64,000 nt of DNA from Enterobacteriaceae bacterium 4M9 (GCA_010092695.1 JAADJJ010000001.1:124001-188000); one strand, 5' to 3'. Positions 10,290 to 19,560 are shown, counted from the first letter of the stretch. Notes: generated by a model from the sequence alone, not told the origin. Made by a program: numbers and translations.

Positions 10290-10313
10290 TTTCCAGCCCG
10301 AACGGGCTGGAAA
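10290..10313 (+). terminator. hairpin after glpX
   Basis: TTTCCAGCCC and GGGCTGGAAA pair perfectly (10 bp) around GAAC, 24 bases after the glpX stop. No T-run follows, so it may be a processing or rho-assisted 3' end rather than an intrinsic terminator. Confidence 0.45.
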
Positions 10314-10386
10314 TGCCATGCCAGTCTCTGCAAGATAGCGATAAAGTTAATTATTAGTTAAATAAGAGTTAATTCAGGAGCGTTCT

Positions 10387-11133
10387 ATGGCAGATTGGGT
10401 CAGCGGTAAAGTTACCCGGGTCCAGCACTGGACCGATGCACTGTTTAGCCTCACCGTTCACGCTGACGTGACGCCGTTTACCGCCGGGCAGTTCACCAAG
10501 CTGGGGCTGGAAATCGACGACGAGCGCGTTCAGCGCGCCTATTCCTACGTTAACGCCCCCAACAGCAACGAGCTGGAGTTTTACCTGGTGACGGTGCCAG
10601 ACGGCAAACTCAGCCCCCGCCTGCATGCCATGCAGCCCGGCGACGAGGTGATGGTAGTGCGCGATGCCAGCGGCTTCTTTGTGCTGGACGAAGTCCCCGA
10701 CTGCCAGACGCTGTGGATGCTCGCGACCGGCACCGCCATTGGCCCTTATCTGTCGATTCTGCAACAGGGTGAAGGACTGGAACGCTTTGAAAATATTGTG
10801 CTGGTGCACGCTGCGCGTTACGCCTTTGACTTCAGCTACCTGCCGATGATGCTTGAGCTACAGGAACGTTATCAGGGCAAACTGCGTATCCAGACCGTCG
10901 CCAGCCGCGAGCAGGTGGCAGGCTCACTGCACGGGCGCGTACCGGCGCTTATTGCCAGCGGCGAACTGGAAAACGCGGTGGGATTAAGCATGAGCGCGCA
11001 AAACAGTCACGTGATGCTGTGCGGCAACCCGCAAATGGTGCGCGATACCACACAGCTTCTCAAAGACAACCGGGAGATGACCAAACATCTGCGCCGACGC
11101 CCCGGCCACATCACCGCCGAACATTACTGGTAA
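10387..11133 (+). CDS. fpr: ferredoxin/flavodoxin-NADP+ reductase Fpr
   Basis: Fpr is an FAD enzyme moving electrons between NADPH and flavodoxin or ferredoxin, and is SoxRS-induced in E. coli. The 248 residues include the FAD motif RAYSY (about 50-54) and the NADP-binding turn GTAIGPYLSIL (about 116). The sequence ends in the aromatic EHYW typical of the E. coli enzyme. The upstream sequence is AT-rich, but I did not find a SoxS box I would defend. Confidence 0.96.
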   Translation: MADWVSGKVTRVQHWTDALFSLTVHADVTPFTAGQFTKLGLEIDDERVQRAYSYVNAPNSNELEFYLVTVPDGKLSPRLHAMQPGDEVMVVRDASGFFVLDEVPDCQTLWMLATGTAIGPYLSILQQGEGLERFENIVLVHAARYAFDFSYLPMMLELQERYQGKLRIQTVASREQVAGSLHGRVPALIASGELENAVGLSMSAQNSHVMLCGNPQMVRDTTQLLKDNREMTKHLRRRPGHITAEHYW

Positions 11134-11135
11134 AG

Positions 11136-11558
11136 TTAACGGTACTTCACTTCCAGCGTCTCTTTACCATATTTGTTTTCGCCCTGGGTACCAACAAAGG
11201 CGCCCAGGTCGAGCAGCATCATGACCAGAATGATGGTGGGTAACAAATTGCCCACCGCCCAGTGCCAGATACCGGGCAACACACCGCCCCAGTTGCCCGC
11301 CAGCAGCATCCACGCCAGCACCACCAGCAGCGCCCAGGCGCCAGATTTCCCTCTGTCGTGCAACCGCTTGACGATAACCGCCGCCGTTGGCCACATCAGG
11401 CACACCAGAATAAACGCCGCCGTTTGCGTGCTAATCCAGTTGCTGCCCGCAAAGGTAAATAACAGCGCCATCGCACACAGCCACAGCCCTATCCAAATCC
11501 AAAAATCGCGGCGCCCCAGACGCCCCTTAACAGAAAACAGCCACTGCTGTATGGTCAT
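11136..11558 (-). CDS. yiiR: DUF805 inner-membrane protein YiiR
   Basis: This 140-residue protein has about four hydrophobic segments and a DUF805 pattern (FSVKGRLGRRDFW at the N-terminus and KRLHDRGKSG before helix 3). Function is unknown. The ATG at 11558 aligns with E. coli YiiR; the 38-residue upstream extension in the same frame is not conserved. Its stop is only two bases past that of convergent fpr. Confidence 0.85.
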   Translation of the reverse strand: MTIQQWLFSVKGRLGRRDFWIWIGLWLCAMALLFTFAGSNWISTQTAAFILVCLMWPTAAVIVKRLHDRGKSGAWALLVVLAWMLLAGNWGGVLPGIWHWAVGNLLPTIILVMMLLDLGAFVGTQGENKYGKETLEVKYR

Positions 11559-11671
11559 GAGGTTATCCTTATCATTTTCGTGGACGTAGTGTACCCCGAC
11601 TGGTGCTGGTTTTGACAAGCCAGGCCGATGCCGTTTTAATCGCAGACGTAAGACGCAATGAGAAAATAACA

Positions 11672-12265
11672 ATGAAAGTCTGGATCTTTACCCTTTTCAT
11701 CACAGCCTTTTTCATCACAACAGGCCAGGCGGCCGCTGCCAGCACGCAGAAAACGCCGGTCGCACCTTATCTGCTGCCGGGCGCTCCCGCGTTTGATGTC
11801 ACCATTAGCCAGTTTCGTGAGAAGTTTAATCAGGACAACCCAAAGCTGGCACTCAACGAATTCCGCGCCGTCGGGATGCCCGGTGCGAAAGCCAATCTCA
11901 CCCGCGCCGCCACCAAAATCAATGAAAACCTGTATGCCTCTACGGCGCTGGAGCGCGGCACGCTAAAAATTAAAAGCATTCAGATAACCTGGCTACCTAT
12001 TCAGGGACCAGGGCAGAAGGCCGCCCAGGAGAAAGCGCGTAGTTACATGGCGGCCCTGCTGCGCGCCTTTACGCCGGGGCTGTCGGTGGCGCAAAGCCAG
12101 GAGCACCTGAACAAGCTACTCAGCACCGGCAACAAGCTCGGCTATCACACCCAGAGCGAAGGCGCCGTGCGCTATGTTGTGGCAGATAACGGCGAAAAGG
12201 GGCTAACCCTCGCCGTTGAACCGATTAAGCTCGCGCTTTCCGAGACGCTTAAAAACAATCAATGA
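11672..12265 (+). CDS. yiiQ: DUF1454 periplasmic protein YiiQ
   Basis: The 197-residue protein has a signal peptide (MKVWIFTLFITAFFITTGQA, cleaved near AAA) and a DUF1454 body. It is strongly conserved with E. coli YiiQ around NLTRAASKINENLYAS-like and VVADNGEKGLT segments. The function is unknown; in E. coli the yiiQ-yiiR-tpiA order is the same. The ATG at 11672 was chosen because it begins the signal peptide; the longer frame from 11603 adds no conserved sequence. Confidence 0.88.
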   Translation: MKVWIFTLFITAFFITTGQAAAASTQKTPVAPYLLPGAPAFDVTISQFREKFNQDNPKLALNEFRAVGMPGAKANLTRAATKINENLYASTALERGTLKIKSIQITWLPIQGPGQKAAQEKARSYMAALLRAFTPGLSVAQSQEHLNKLLSTGNKLGYHTQSEGAVRYVVADNGEKGLTLAVEPIKLALSETLKNNQ

Positions 12266-12317
12266 TAAAAAGCAAAGCCTTTCAGACGCATAATCTCTAT
12301 ACTGTTTCTCAGCTCGT

Positions 12318-12340
12318 GCTGCCGTATGGCAGCGCCATTT
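12318..12340 (+). terminator. weak hairpin between yiiQ and tpiA
   Basis: GCTGCC-GTAT-GGCAGC (12318-12333) is followed a few bases later by TTTTTA. It may end yiiQ transcription. It could also be part of the tpiA leader, since a TATACT -10-like hexamer lies upstream at 12298-12303. Confidence 0.35.
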
Positions 12341-12368
12341 TTATATCTTTTCTGCGTGGAGAATTAAA

Positions 12369-13136
12369 ATGCGACATCCTTTAGTGATGGGTAACTGGAA
12401 ACTCAACGGCAGCCGCCACATGGTTAACGAACTGATTGCTGGCCTTCGCAAAGAACTGGCCGGCGTTGACGGCTGTGGCGTGGCGATTGCACCGCCGGAC
12501 GTTTACCTGGACCTGGCAAAACACGTTGCGGGCGGTAGCCACATTGAGCTTGGCGCTCAGAACATTGACGTGAACCTGTCTGGCGCGTTTACCGGCGAAA
12601 CCTCCGCAGAAATGCTTAAAGATATCGGCGCGAAATACATCATCATCGGCCACTCCGAGCGTCGCACTTACCACAAAGAGTCTGACGAGCTCATCGCGAA
12701 GAAATTCGCCATCCTGAAAGAGCAGGGCCTGGTTCCGGTGCTGTGCATCGGTGAAACCGAAGCAGAAAACGAAGCTGGCAAAACCGAAGAGGTATGCGCA
12801 CGTCAGATTGACGCAGTACTGAAAACCCAGGGCGCAGCGGCGTTCGAAGGCGCGGTGATTGCTTACGAGCCAGTCTGGGCTATCGGCACCGGCAAATCAG
12901 CCACCCCGGCACAGGCGCAGGCGGTTCATAAATTCATCCGCGATCACATCGCGAAAGTGGACGCAAAAGTGGCAGAGCAGGTCATCATCCAGTACGGCGG
13001 CTCTGTTAACGCAGGCAACGCGGCAGAACTGTTCGGTCAGCCGGATATCGACGGCGCACTGGTTGGCGGTGCCTCCCTGAAAGCAGATGCCTTCGCAACC
13101 ATCATTAAAGCGGCGGCTGCAGCGAAAAAAGCGTAA
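12369..13136 (+). CDS. tpiA: triose-phosphate isomerase TpiA
   Basis: TpiA interconverts dihydroxyacetone phosphate and glyceraldehyde-3-phosphate. The 255-residue TIM barrel has the catalytic Lys in NWKLNG (11), His in IIGHSERR (95), Glu in AYEPVWAIGTG (about 167) and the phosphate-binding GGSVN loop. Codon use is strongly biased toward highly expressed codons. A long perfect terminator follows. Confidence 0.98.
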   Translation: MRHPLVMGNWKLNGSRHMVNELIAGLRKELAGVDGCGVAIAPPDVYLDLAKHVAGGSHIELGAQNIDVNLSGAFTGETSAEMLKDIGAKYIIIGHSERRTYHKESDELIAKKFAILKEQGLVPVLCIGETEAENEAGKTEEVCARQIDAVLKTQGAAAFEGAVIAYEPVWAIGTGKSATPAQAQAVHKFIRDHIAKVDAKVAEQVIIQYGGSVNAGNAAELFGQPDIDGALVGGASLKADAFATIIKAAAAAKKA

Positions 13137-13153
13137 CGACGTATCGTTAACGT

Positions 13154-13182
13154 AAAAAAGCCCCGCGACGCGGGGCTTTTTT
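13154..13182 (+). terminator. strong terminator after tpiA (probably bidirectional)
   Basis: AAAAAAGCCCCGC and GCGGGGCTTTTTT form a perfect 13-bp stem around GAC. The next gene converges, so the A-run and T-run can serve both strands. Confidence 0.9.
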
Positions 13183-13207
13183 GTGCCGGTTATTTACCAT
13201 CGGGTGA

Positions 13208-14512
13208 CTACAGCTTACCGAGCAGGCTAAACCAGCCGTAATTGAGCGGCAGCAGCAGCAAAAACGTTACCAGCGCCAACACCAGGCACAGCTTAATGCC
13301 GTGGCGCGCCGGAACGCGGCCCAGCGCCATCGCCACCACAATCGGCGAGGCCTGATAAGGCAGCAGCGGCGTAGAGTAGCCCAGCACCTGAATCATAATC
13401 ACCGACAGCAGCGGGAAGCCGCTGGCCTCAGAAAAGCTCTCGGCAAATGTGGTATACAGCGCCGGGACGCCGTTGGCCGTCATAATAAAATTGAGCGCAG
13501 AGGTAATGCCGGTCAGCGCCACAAAGCTGGTAAATGGCCGCTCTGGGTCCAGCGGCATGACGGACATCAGCCACTCGCCTACCGCGTTGCCAAGCCCGCT
13601 CTGGGTGACCGCAGCCGCGAGACCAAGAATACCGGCGACATAAAAACAGGTGCGCACGTTAACACCGCTGGCAAATTCCTCGCCATTGATAAACCCCACG
13701 CGCGGCAGTAGCGTCACGCACGCCGCCGCCAGCCCAACCCAGGCAGGTCCCACACCGTGCCAGCTCTCCGTAACCCACAGCCCCAGCACGACGGCCAGAA
13801 GCCAGCTCAGGCGCTTCTCATCCCCGCTCATCGGCGCAGACGGTTCCAGACTGCGCGGCGGTTTCGGGTAACCTGGAAACAGCCAGCTAATCAAGCCAAT
13901 CAGCACCAGGCCTTTAAGGATGCCCAGCACCGGTGCGTGCAGCAGCAGGTAAGGCAGATAATTCAGATGGATGCCCCACGAACTTTCGGTGGCACCACTC
14001 ATCACCAGATTCGGCACATTGGCAGGCAGAATGGTGGCAGAAAGCTGGAAGGTGCCAAAACCCACCGCCAGCGCCAGACCAAACCAGGCGCGTGTGCCCT
14101 CTTCAATCCCGGCGCGTCTGGCCATAGCACCCACAACCGGCATCAGCAGCGCAATGCGCCCCATGTTTGACGGCATGACAAACGCCAGCGCGTAGCTCAG
14201 TAGCACAATGCTTGCCACCATCAGCGGCCAGCTGTCGGTAAGCCGCGCCGACAGCGCTCTTGCTGCCCGGTCCGCCAGCCCGGTTTTACGTATCGCAACA
14301 CCCAGCACAAAACCGCTGAATACCAGCCAGAACGCGGAGGAGGCAAAGCCGCTGAACAACGTCTGCGGTGGCACCACTTTCCCGGCCATGGCTACCGCGA
14401 AAAACAGCAGTGCGGTGAGATATTCCGGCAGCGCCGACGTGGCCCACAGCACGATGGTCACGAGAATGAGCAACGTGGGCCAGAACAAAGGATGGTTCAG
14501 CAATTCGGACAT
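13208..14512 (-). CDS. SLC13/DASS-type anion permease, substrate unknown
   Basis: This is a 434-residue integral membrane protein with about eleven hydrophobic segments. Two internally similar halves each carry a conserved polar hairpin: NMGRIALLMPV with VPNLVMSG in the first, ANGVPALYTTF with YSTPLLPYQASP in the second. This pattern is typical of the divalent anion/Na+ symporter (SLC13/CitT) and ArsB-NhaD superfamily. Substrate could be a dicarboxylate, sulfate or another anion; I cannot tell. It sits between tpiA and cdh, which are adjacent in K-12, so it is an insertion or lineage-specific retention. The ATG at 14512 starts directly at the first helix. Confidence 0.8.
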   Translation of the reverse strand: MSELLNHPLFWPTLLILVTIVLWATSALPEYLTALLFFAVAMAGKVVPPQTLFSGFASSAFWLVFSGFVLGVAIRKTGLADRAARALSARLTDSWPLMVASIVLLSYALAFVMPSNMGRIALLMPVVGAMARRAGIEEGTRAWFGLALAVGFGTFQLSATILPANVPNLVMSGATESSWGIHLNYLPYLLLHAPVLGILKGLVLIGLISWLFPGYPKPPRSLEPSAPMSGDEKRLSWLLAVVLGLWVTESWHGVGPAWVGLAAACVTLLPRVGFINGEEFASGVNVRTCFYVAGILGLAAAVTQSGLGNAVGEWLMSVMPLDPERPFTSFVALTGITSALNFIMTANGVPALYTTFAESFSEASGFPLLSVIMIQVLGYSTPLLPYQASPIVVAMALGRVPARHGIKLCLVLALVTFLLLLPLNYGWFSLLGKL

Positions 14513-14859
14513 GCCTGTCTCCAGGGAGCATTTTTATTATCAATGGGCGCGAATATTATCAAAGCGACCTGAAAACCTACGGATTTTTACGTGTGATGTT
14601 CGCTGGCAGTACCGCTGTGTATGAAAAGAGTGGACGCCGCACTAAGGCGACACGCCTGTATGGAATGGCGCTAACGCAGAATGGATGCACAAACCGCAAA
14701 CACACCATCCGCAAAGCCTGCTAACTACTTACACTGCCAATATTCACGGCCAGAATAATACCATCGCCGACAGAATCCTCACACCGCAACCGTACAGACA
14801 CCACTGGCATGTAGCGCCTTGGGGAAGCACAAAACCCTCAGCCACCCGCACGGTGCCCG
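14513..14859. other. intergenic region (347 bp) between the anion permease and cdh
   Basis: No supported gene; the short frames have no recognisable content. It should hold the permease promoter near 14520-14600 and the cdh 3' end. I see no convincing terminator hairpin after cdh. Confidence 0.4.
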
Positions 14860-15624
14860 CTAGCGGCCAGCCAGCAGCGCGCAGTCGTGATCCTGTAATT
14901 CTTCTGCCGAGGCGAGATTCAACTGGAGCAGATTACGCTCGGTAGCCAGCAGGATAAAACCGCCGTCGGGTAGCTGGGCCAGCGCCAGCGCGAAGCGGCC
15001 CATGTGTTCTCTGGCACCAGGCACGTCGTCTGCAAGCATCATAAACGGACTGCGGCGCGCCAGTTCTGCGGCACTAACACGGCGCATCAGGTATTCATGA
15101 TTATTGAAGCCACCCGCAAGCGGCTGCCAGCTGCTGCCAGGGCTAACGGCGCTGCGGTTGAGCATGTCGCGCACGTCCGGGCGCAGGCAGGAAATATGGA
15201 TATGCAGATGGTTTTGCGTGCGACCGAGGCGGGAGTTGATGGTTAGCGAAATCGCAGCGTCCGGCACCGGCGCGCCGCGGCGTTCACTCATCAGCCCCCG
15301 CGCCTGCCAGGCCAGCCAGAAGTAGTTGGGCGTATCAGCACTGAGCAGCAGCGGACTCTCCACGCCGTTGATGCGAAACGTCGGCATCAGGAGGTACTGC
15401 AACGGGCCATTGCGGTCTTTTAACAGCACAACGCCGGAGGCGAGGTCAACACGTGCGCACGGCGCAGGATTGTCATGCAGTTGCTCGTTAGGCACGCACT
15501 GCTCCAGCGCGATATGGCGCAGCGCGTTGGGATGGTTGTCCGTGAGTAGCCACCAGGCGGCAAACACAGCGACCAGCGCCAGCCCCGCCGCGATAATGAC
15601 ATACCTGCGTACTGCTGCTTTCAT
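14860..15624 (-). CDS. cdh: CDP-diacylglycerol pyrophosphatase Cdh
   Basis: Cdh hydrolyses CDP-diacylglycerol to CMP and phosphatidate at the inner membrane. The 254-residue protein has an N-terminal membrane anchor (about 7-25) and conserved blocks GPLQYLLMPT, PNYFWLAWQAR and the HIT-like HLHIHISCLRP. It matches E. coli Cdh (251 residues). The start was placed at the ATG that begins the anchor; 28 further codons upstream read through non-conserved sequence. sbp lies upstream on the same strand, as in E. coli. Confidence 0.93.
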   Translation of the reverse strand: MKAAVRRYVIIAAGLALVAVFAAWWLLTDNHPNALRHIALEQCVPNEQLHDNPAPCARVDLASGVVLLKDRNGPLQYLLMPTFRINGVESPLLLSADTPNYFWLAWQARGLMSERRGAPVPDAAISLTINSRLGRTQNHLHIHISCLRPDVRDMLNRSAVSPGSSWQPLAGGFNNHEYLMRRVSAAELARRSPFMMLADDVPGAREHMGRFALALAQLPDGGFILLATERNLLQLNLASAEELQDHDCALLAGR

Positions 15625-16086
15625 TGCCTCTCCTTCTTCACTAAGAAGCAAGCGTAGCGTAAAAGCGTGACAAAAAGAAAACGGCGCCACAGGGATAACG
15701 CTGGTCACTTAAGGTTTCATGAGTATTCGGTTCACCTGAAGGCATCATCTGCGGTGAACGGGCAAAGCGGGCTACCAGCAGCACTATGCAATCGTCGGCG
15801 GCCCCACAACGAAATCGCCGCACGTTGGGCAGTGTGCTCACCTCCCGGCCCTTATCCAGCAGCCGGCTCGACTCGTGATGTCTCGCCCTTCGGGCCAACG
15901 CTAAAGCGTTGTTCAACACTGCTCCTGACAATGTTGTTCTGTCTCGCTTCACCTCAGCCCGCCATCCCCGGCGGTCTGACCTTGTCTGTTGGCTACGGTT
16001 TGCCGATTTCAGCGGTGGGCCAGTAACCCCACGCGGTATGCCTGTGCGCGTTAAAAACGAATGAGTGCGCTGCCCATCTACAAAAA
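15625..16086. other. intergenic region (about 460 bp) upstream of cdh
   Basis: This GC-rich stretch contains overlapping open frames on both strands. The longest is 149 codons on the reverse strand, 15641-16090, with no family I recognise. It also contains two adjacent small hairpins, GCCC-TTC-GGGC (15885-15895) and CAACGC-TAAA-GCGTTG (15896-15911). The reverse frame could be a small gene, but its composition (many Arg and Ser) looks non-coding. The cdh promoter must lie here. Confidence 0.4.
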
Positions 16087-16113
16087 GCAAAAAAGGCCCG
16101 ATGACTCGGGCCT
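16087..16113 (-). terminator. rho-independent terminator of sbp
   Basis: On the reverse strand AGGCCCGA-GTCA-TCGGGCCT runs into TTTTTT, about 90 bases after the sbp stop. Confidence 0.85.
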
Positions 16114-16201
16114 CAGAAGAAGGGAATTTTCAAGCATAAACATGAAGTTACATTTATGAAAATGCTTAAACGACTGGCATTTTTCCTCGGGGCTGCTTTG
16201 T

Positions 16202-17191
16202 TTAACGCTGGCTAATCTGGTCAAACACGCCGCCGCTGGCGAAATGCTCTTTTTGCGCCTGCGCCCAGCTACCGGCAACCTGATCAACCGTGTAGAGTTT
16301 CAGCTTCGGGAATTCACCTTCGTATTTTGCCGCCACCTGCTTATCACGCGGGCGATAATAGTTCTTCGCCGCAATCTCCTGGCCCTCTGGCGAATACAGG
16401 TATTTCAGGTAGGCATTGGCCACGTCGCGCGTGCCTTTTTTATCGACGACCTTATCCACCACCGACACCGACGGCTCGGCCAGGATAGATTCGCTCGGGG
16501 TGACGATTTCAAACTTATCTACGCCCAGCTGTTTGGTCGCCAGCAGCGCCTCATTTTCCCAGGCAATCAGCACATCGCCAATACCGCGCTCAACAAAAGT
16601 GTTGGTCGCACCGCGCGCACCGGAATCCAGCACTTCAACGTTTTTATACAGCGCTTTCACAAACTCCTGCGCTTTGGCCTTATCGTTATTGTTGTGGTGC
16701 AGCGCGTAGCCCCAGGCTGCAAGGTAGTTCCAGCGCGCACCGCCGGAGCTTTTCGGGTTCGGCGTGATAATGGACACGCCCGGTTTCACCAGGTCGTTCC
16801 AGTCATGAATCTGTTTCGGGTTGCCTTTGCGCACCAGGAAGACGATGGTCGAGGTATAAGGCGCGGAGTTATCAGGCAGGCGCTTGATCCAGTCTTTATC
16901 AATGCGTCCGCGCTGAGCGATAGCGTCAACGTCCCAGGCCAGCGCCAGCGTCACCACATCAGCCTCAATACCGTTAATGACCGAGGTCGCCTGCTTGCCA
17001 GAGCCGCCGTGAGACTGGCGAATCACCACGTTATCGCCGGTTTGCTGCTTCCAGTGCGCGCTGAAGGCCTTGTTATAGGCTTCATATAACTCACGCGTCG
17101 GATCGTAAGACACGTTCAGCAGTTGAATATCTTTTGCCAGTGTCCCGGCAGACGCCAGTAACAACGTTAACCCCAGTCCCCATTTGTTCAT
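16202..17191 (-). CDS. sbp: periplasmic sulfate-binding protein Sbp
   Basis: Sbp delivers sulfate (and thiosulfate) to the CysTWA ABC importer. The 329-residue protein has a signal peptide ending near LAK (residues 1-20) and the family blocks SYDPTREL, SHGGSGKQATSVI and PNPKSSGGARWNYLAAWGYA. Length is equal to E. coli Sbp. It is expected to be CysB-regulated; the upstream AT-rich 17200-17280 segment would hold the site, but I could not define it. Confidence 0.97.
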   Translation of the reverse strand: MNKWGLGLTLLLASAGTLAKDIQLLNVSYDPTRELYEAYNKAFSAHWKQQTGDNVVIRQSHGGSGKQATSVINGIEADVVTLALAWDVDAIAQRGRIDKDWIKRLPDNSAPYTSTIVFLVRKGNPKQIHDWNDLVKPGVSIITPNPKSSGGARWNYLAAWGYALHHNNNDKAKAQEFVKALYKNVEVLDSGARGATNTFVERGIGDVLIAWENEALLATKQLGVDKFEIVTPSESILAEPSVSVVDKVVDKKGTRDVANAYLKYLYSPEGQEIAAKNYYRPRDKQVAAKYEGEFPKLKLYTVDQVAGSWAQAQKEHFASGGVFDQISQR

Positions 17192-17291
17192 CGCGCACTC
17201 TCTTAGTCGTTGATTTTTGATAACGACAGCCTGTCAGAAAGCATGCAAAGAATTAAAGAATAAAAAAAGATTGGCTATAACTTTGGGGAAT

Positions 17292-17316
17292 AAAAAAAGG
17301 AGCCAGATGGCTCCCT
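17292..17316 (-). terminator. rho-independent terminator of pfkA
   Basis: On the reverse strand GGGAGCC-ATCT-GGCTCC is followed by a run of seven T, about 20 bases after the pfkA stop. Confidence 0.85.
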
Positions 17317-17334
17317 TTCGCAGCGAAACGGCGC

Positions 17335-18297
17335 TTAGTACAGCTTTTTAGCGCATTCCAGCCAGTCGCCCTTAAACGGACGCTTCATGTTCTCAATGGC
17401 ATCGATGATGTCGTGGTGCACCAGTTTTTCGTTCTGAATACCGACGCAGCGACCGCCATAACCCTGAAGCAGCAGTTCGATGGAGTAGGCGCCCATGCGG
17501 GATGCCAGAATACGGTCGTAAGGCACCGGCGAACCGCCGCGCTGGATATGGCCCAGAACCGTCGCACGCGTTTCACGCTTGGTTTCGTTCTCGATATAGC
17601 GCGCCAGCTCTTCCACATCACAGATGTGCTCGGTAATAGCCACAATGGCGTGCTTTTTACCTTTCGCGATGCCCGCTTTGATTTCGTTAACCAGTTCGTC
17701 GCGCTTGAATTCCACTTCCGGCAACACGATAAACTCACAGCCGCCGGCGATAGCGGCGGCCATCGTCAGGTCGCCACAGTAGCGGCCCATCACTTCAACG
17801 ATAGAAATACGCTGGTGAGAGGTAGAGGTATCGCGCAGGCGGTCAATTGCTTCAACTACCGTGTCCAGCGCAGTAAAGAAACCGATAGTGTAGTCAGTAC
17901 CGGCAACGTCGTTGTCAATCGTGCCCGGCAGACCGATGCACGGAAAGCCCATTTCAGTCAGGCGCTTAGCACCCATGTAGGAGCCGTCACCGCCAATAAC
18001 GACCAGCGCATCGAGACCGCGTTTTTTCATGTTCTCGATAGCCACTGCACGTACGTGATCTTCGCGGAATTCGGGGAAACGTGCAGAACCCAGGAAGGTG
18101 CCACCACGGTTGATCATGTCGGACACGCTGTAGCGGTCCAGGTTGATCATGCGGTCTTCATAGAGGCCCAGGTAACCATCATAGATACCAAAAACTTCCA
18201 GCCCCTCGGTCAGCGCAGCACGTACCACGCCGCGGATTGCTGCGTTCATGCCCGGCGCATCACCGCCACTCGTCAACACACCGATTTTCTTAATCAT
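17335..18297 (-). CDS. pfkA: ATP-dependent 6-phosphofructokinase I PfkA
   Basis: PfkA phosphorylates fructose-6-phosphate to the 1,6-bisphosphate, the committed step of glycolysis. The 320 residues equal E. coli PfkA. The ATP loop GGDAPGMN (11-18), GGDGSYMGA (about 102) and the catalytic GTIDNDVAGTD (Asp 127) are all present. It is a single gene with its own terminator. Confidence 0.98.
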   Translation of the reverse strand: MIKKIGVLTSGGDAPGMNAAIRGVVRAALTEGLEVFGIYDGYLGLYEDRMINLDRYSVSDMINRGGTFLGSARFPEFREDHVRAVAIENMKKRGLDALVVIGGDGSYMGAKRLTEMGFPCIGLPGTIDNDVAGTDYTIGFFTALDTVVEAIDRLRDTSTSHQRISIVEVMGRYCGDLTMAAAIAGGCEFIVLPEVEFKRDELVNEIKAGIAKGKKHAIVAITEHICDVEELARYIENETKRETRATVLGHIQRGGSPVPYDRILASRMGAYSIELLLQGYGGRCVGIQNEKLVHHDIIDAIENMKRPFKGDWLECAKKLY

Positions 18298-18477
18298 GAC
18301 TACCTCTGAACTTAGAATGCAAATTTAATCCCGATGCCGGAAATCGCCACGGATAACTGCAAAAGATGACTATTAAGCGTTGCTATGAATAGTATCTCAA
18401 TCGCTTCCAGCTGAATTGATTCAGGTCAGGCCAAGTGGTGGTAATTTATACTAAAAAAACCCGCCACGCTCACCTTT

Positions 18478-19389
18478 TTAGTACCCACCATCCGGCAATT
18501 TTTTTGCCGTATGAGATGGCACAACCGAACAGGGATCCTGATGAATAATCACATCCGAACCCGGAAACCGTTGCCGTATTGCCTGCTCTACCGCATCGGC
18601 AATCGCGTGCGCCTGCACGAGCGGCAGCTGGTCATCCATTTCCAGGTGAAGCTGAATAAAACGAGTCGGCCCTGACTGACGCGTTCTGAAGTCGTGCGCG
18701 CCGCGCACGCCAGGCCAGGATGTCGCGATATCGACAATCGCGGTTTGTTCTTCATCCGGCAGCGCACGGTCAAGTAGAGACTGTACAGCGTCAAAGCCCA
18801 TGCGCAGGGCGCTATACAAAATATAGATGCCAATCCCAAGAGCAAACAGAGAATCTGCCCGCTGCCAGCCAAAACTGGCCAGTACCAGCGCCACGAGGAT
18901 GGCGCCGTTCATCATAACATCGGACTGATAATGCAGCATATCGGCACGCACGGCCTGGCTGCGGGTTTTACGCACCACCCAGCGCTGGAACGTCACCAAC
19001 GCCAGCGTGCTGGCAAGCGCCACCACGGTCACGATAATCCCCACGCCCGGTTGATTGAGTGGCTCTGGCCTCACCAGATGCTGAATACCAGTCAGCAGCA
19101 GAAATAACGCCGACCCCGAGATAAACATGCTCTGCGCCAGTGCCGACAGCGATTCGGCTTTGCCGTGACCGAATGTGTGTTCTTCATCTGCGGGCTGTAG
19201 CGAATAACGTACAACCAATAAATTGGTTAACGACGCGCCAATATCCACCAGTGAATCAACCAGCGATGCCAGAATGGTGACCGAACCGGTATGCCACCAG
19301 GCAAAAATTTTAATCAGCAATAGCGACGAGGCCATTACCGTTGCCGCAACCGCCGCCCGGCTAACCAGACGCCCGTATTGTTGGTCCAT
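18478..19389 (-). CDS. fieF: ferrous-iron/zinc efflux pump FieF (YiiP)
   Basis: FieF is a cation diffusion facilitator dimer exchanging Zn2+/Fe2+ for protons. The 303-residue protein has six membrane helices. Asp 45 and Asp 49 lie in DSLVDIG and the partner His/Asp lie in LHYQSD, together forming the transport site. The C-terminal cytoplasmic metal-binding domain has GPTRFIQLHLEMD. The ATG at 19389 was preferred over one two codons upstream because GGAG lies at the right distance. Confidence 0.95.
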   Translation of the reverse strand: MDQQYGRLVSRAAVAATVMASSLLLIKIFAWWHTGSVTILASLVDSLVDIGASLTNLLVVRYSLQPADEEHTFGHGKAESLSALAQSMFISGSALFLLLTGIQHLVRPEPLNQPGVGIIVTVVALASTLALVTFQRWVVRKTRSQAVRADMLHYQSDVMMNGAILVALVLASFGWQRADSLFALGIGIYILYSALRMGFDAVQSLLDRALPDEEQTAIVDIATSWPGVRGAHDFRTRQSGPTRFIQLHLEMDDQLPLVQAHAIADAVEQAIRQRFPGSDVIIHQDPCSVVPSHTAKKLPDGGY

Positions 19390-19532
19390 AAACACTCCCC
19401 TTTTGCTGCGGCTAGTATAGTCGAGACCACTGTGCAGCAGAACGCAGAATTAACTACTGTTGACCGGGGGTTGAATCAAAGAAAGCGCTGGGTTTTCAGG
19501 CTATTCTGCGCCGCTTTGCGACAAATTACGGA

Positions 19533-19560
19533 CAAAAAAAAACCCCGCTGGTTAGCGGGG
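19533..19560 (-). terminator. rho-independent terminator of cpxP
   Basis: On the reverse strand CCCCGCT-AACC-AGCGGGG is followed by nine T. It lies about 57 bases beyond the cpxP stop. In E. coli the cpxP 3' UTR is processed to the small RNA CpxQ; I cannot show the same product here. Confidence 0.85.

Noticed and set aside
16156..16215. 19-codon forward frame MKMLKRLAFFLGAALFNAG, like a small membrane peptide, at the 3' end of sbp
   Set aside because: It overlaps sbp antisense, has no clear ribosome site and is short enough to arise by chance.
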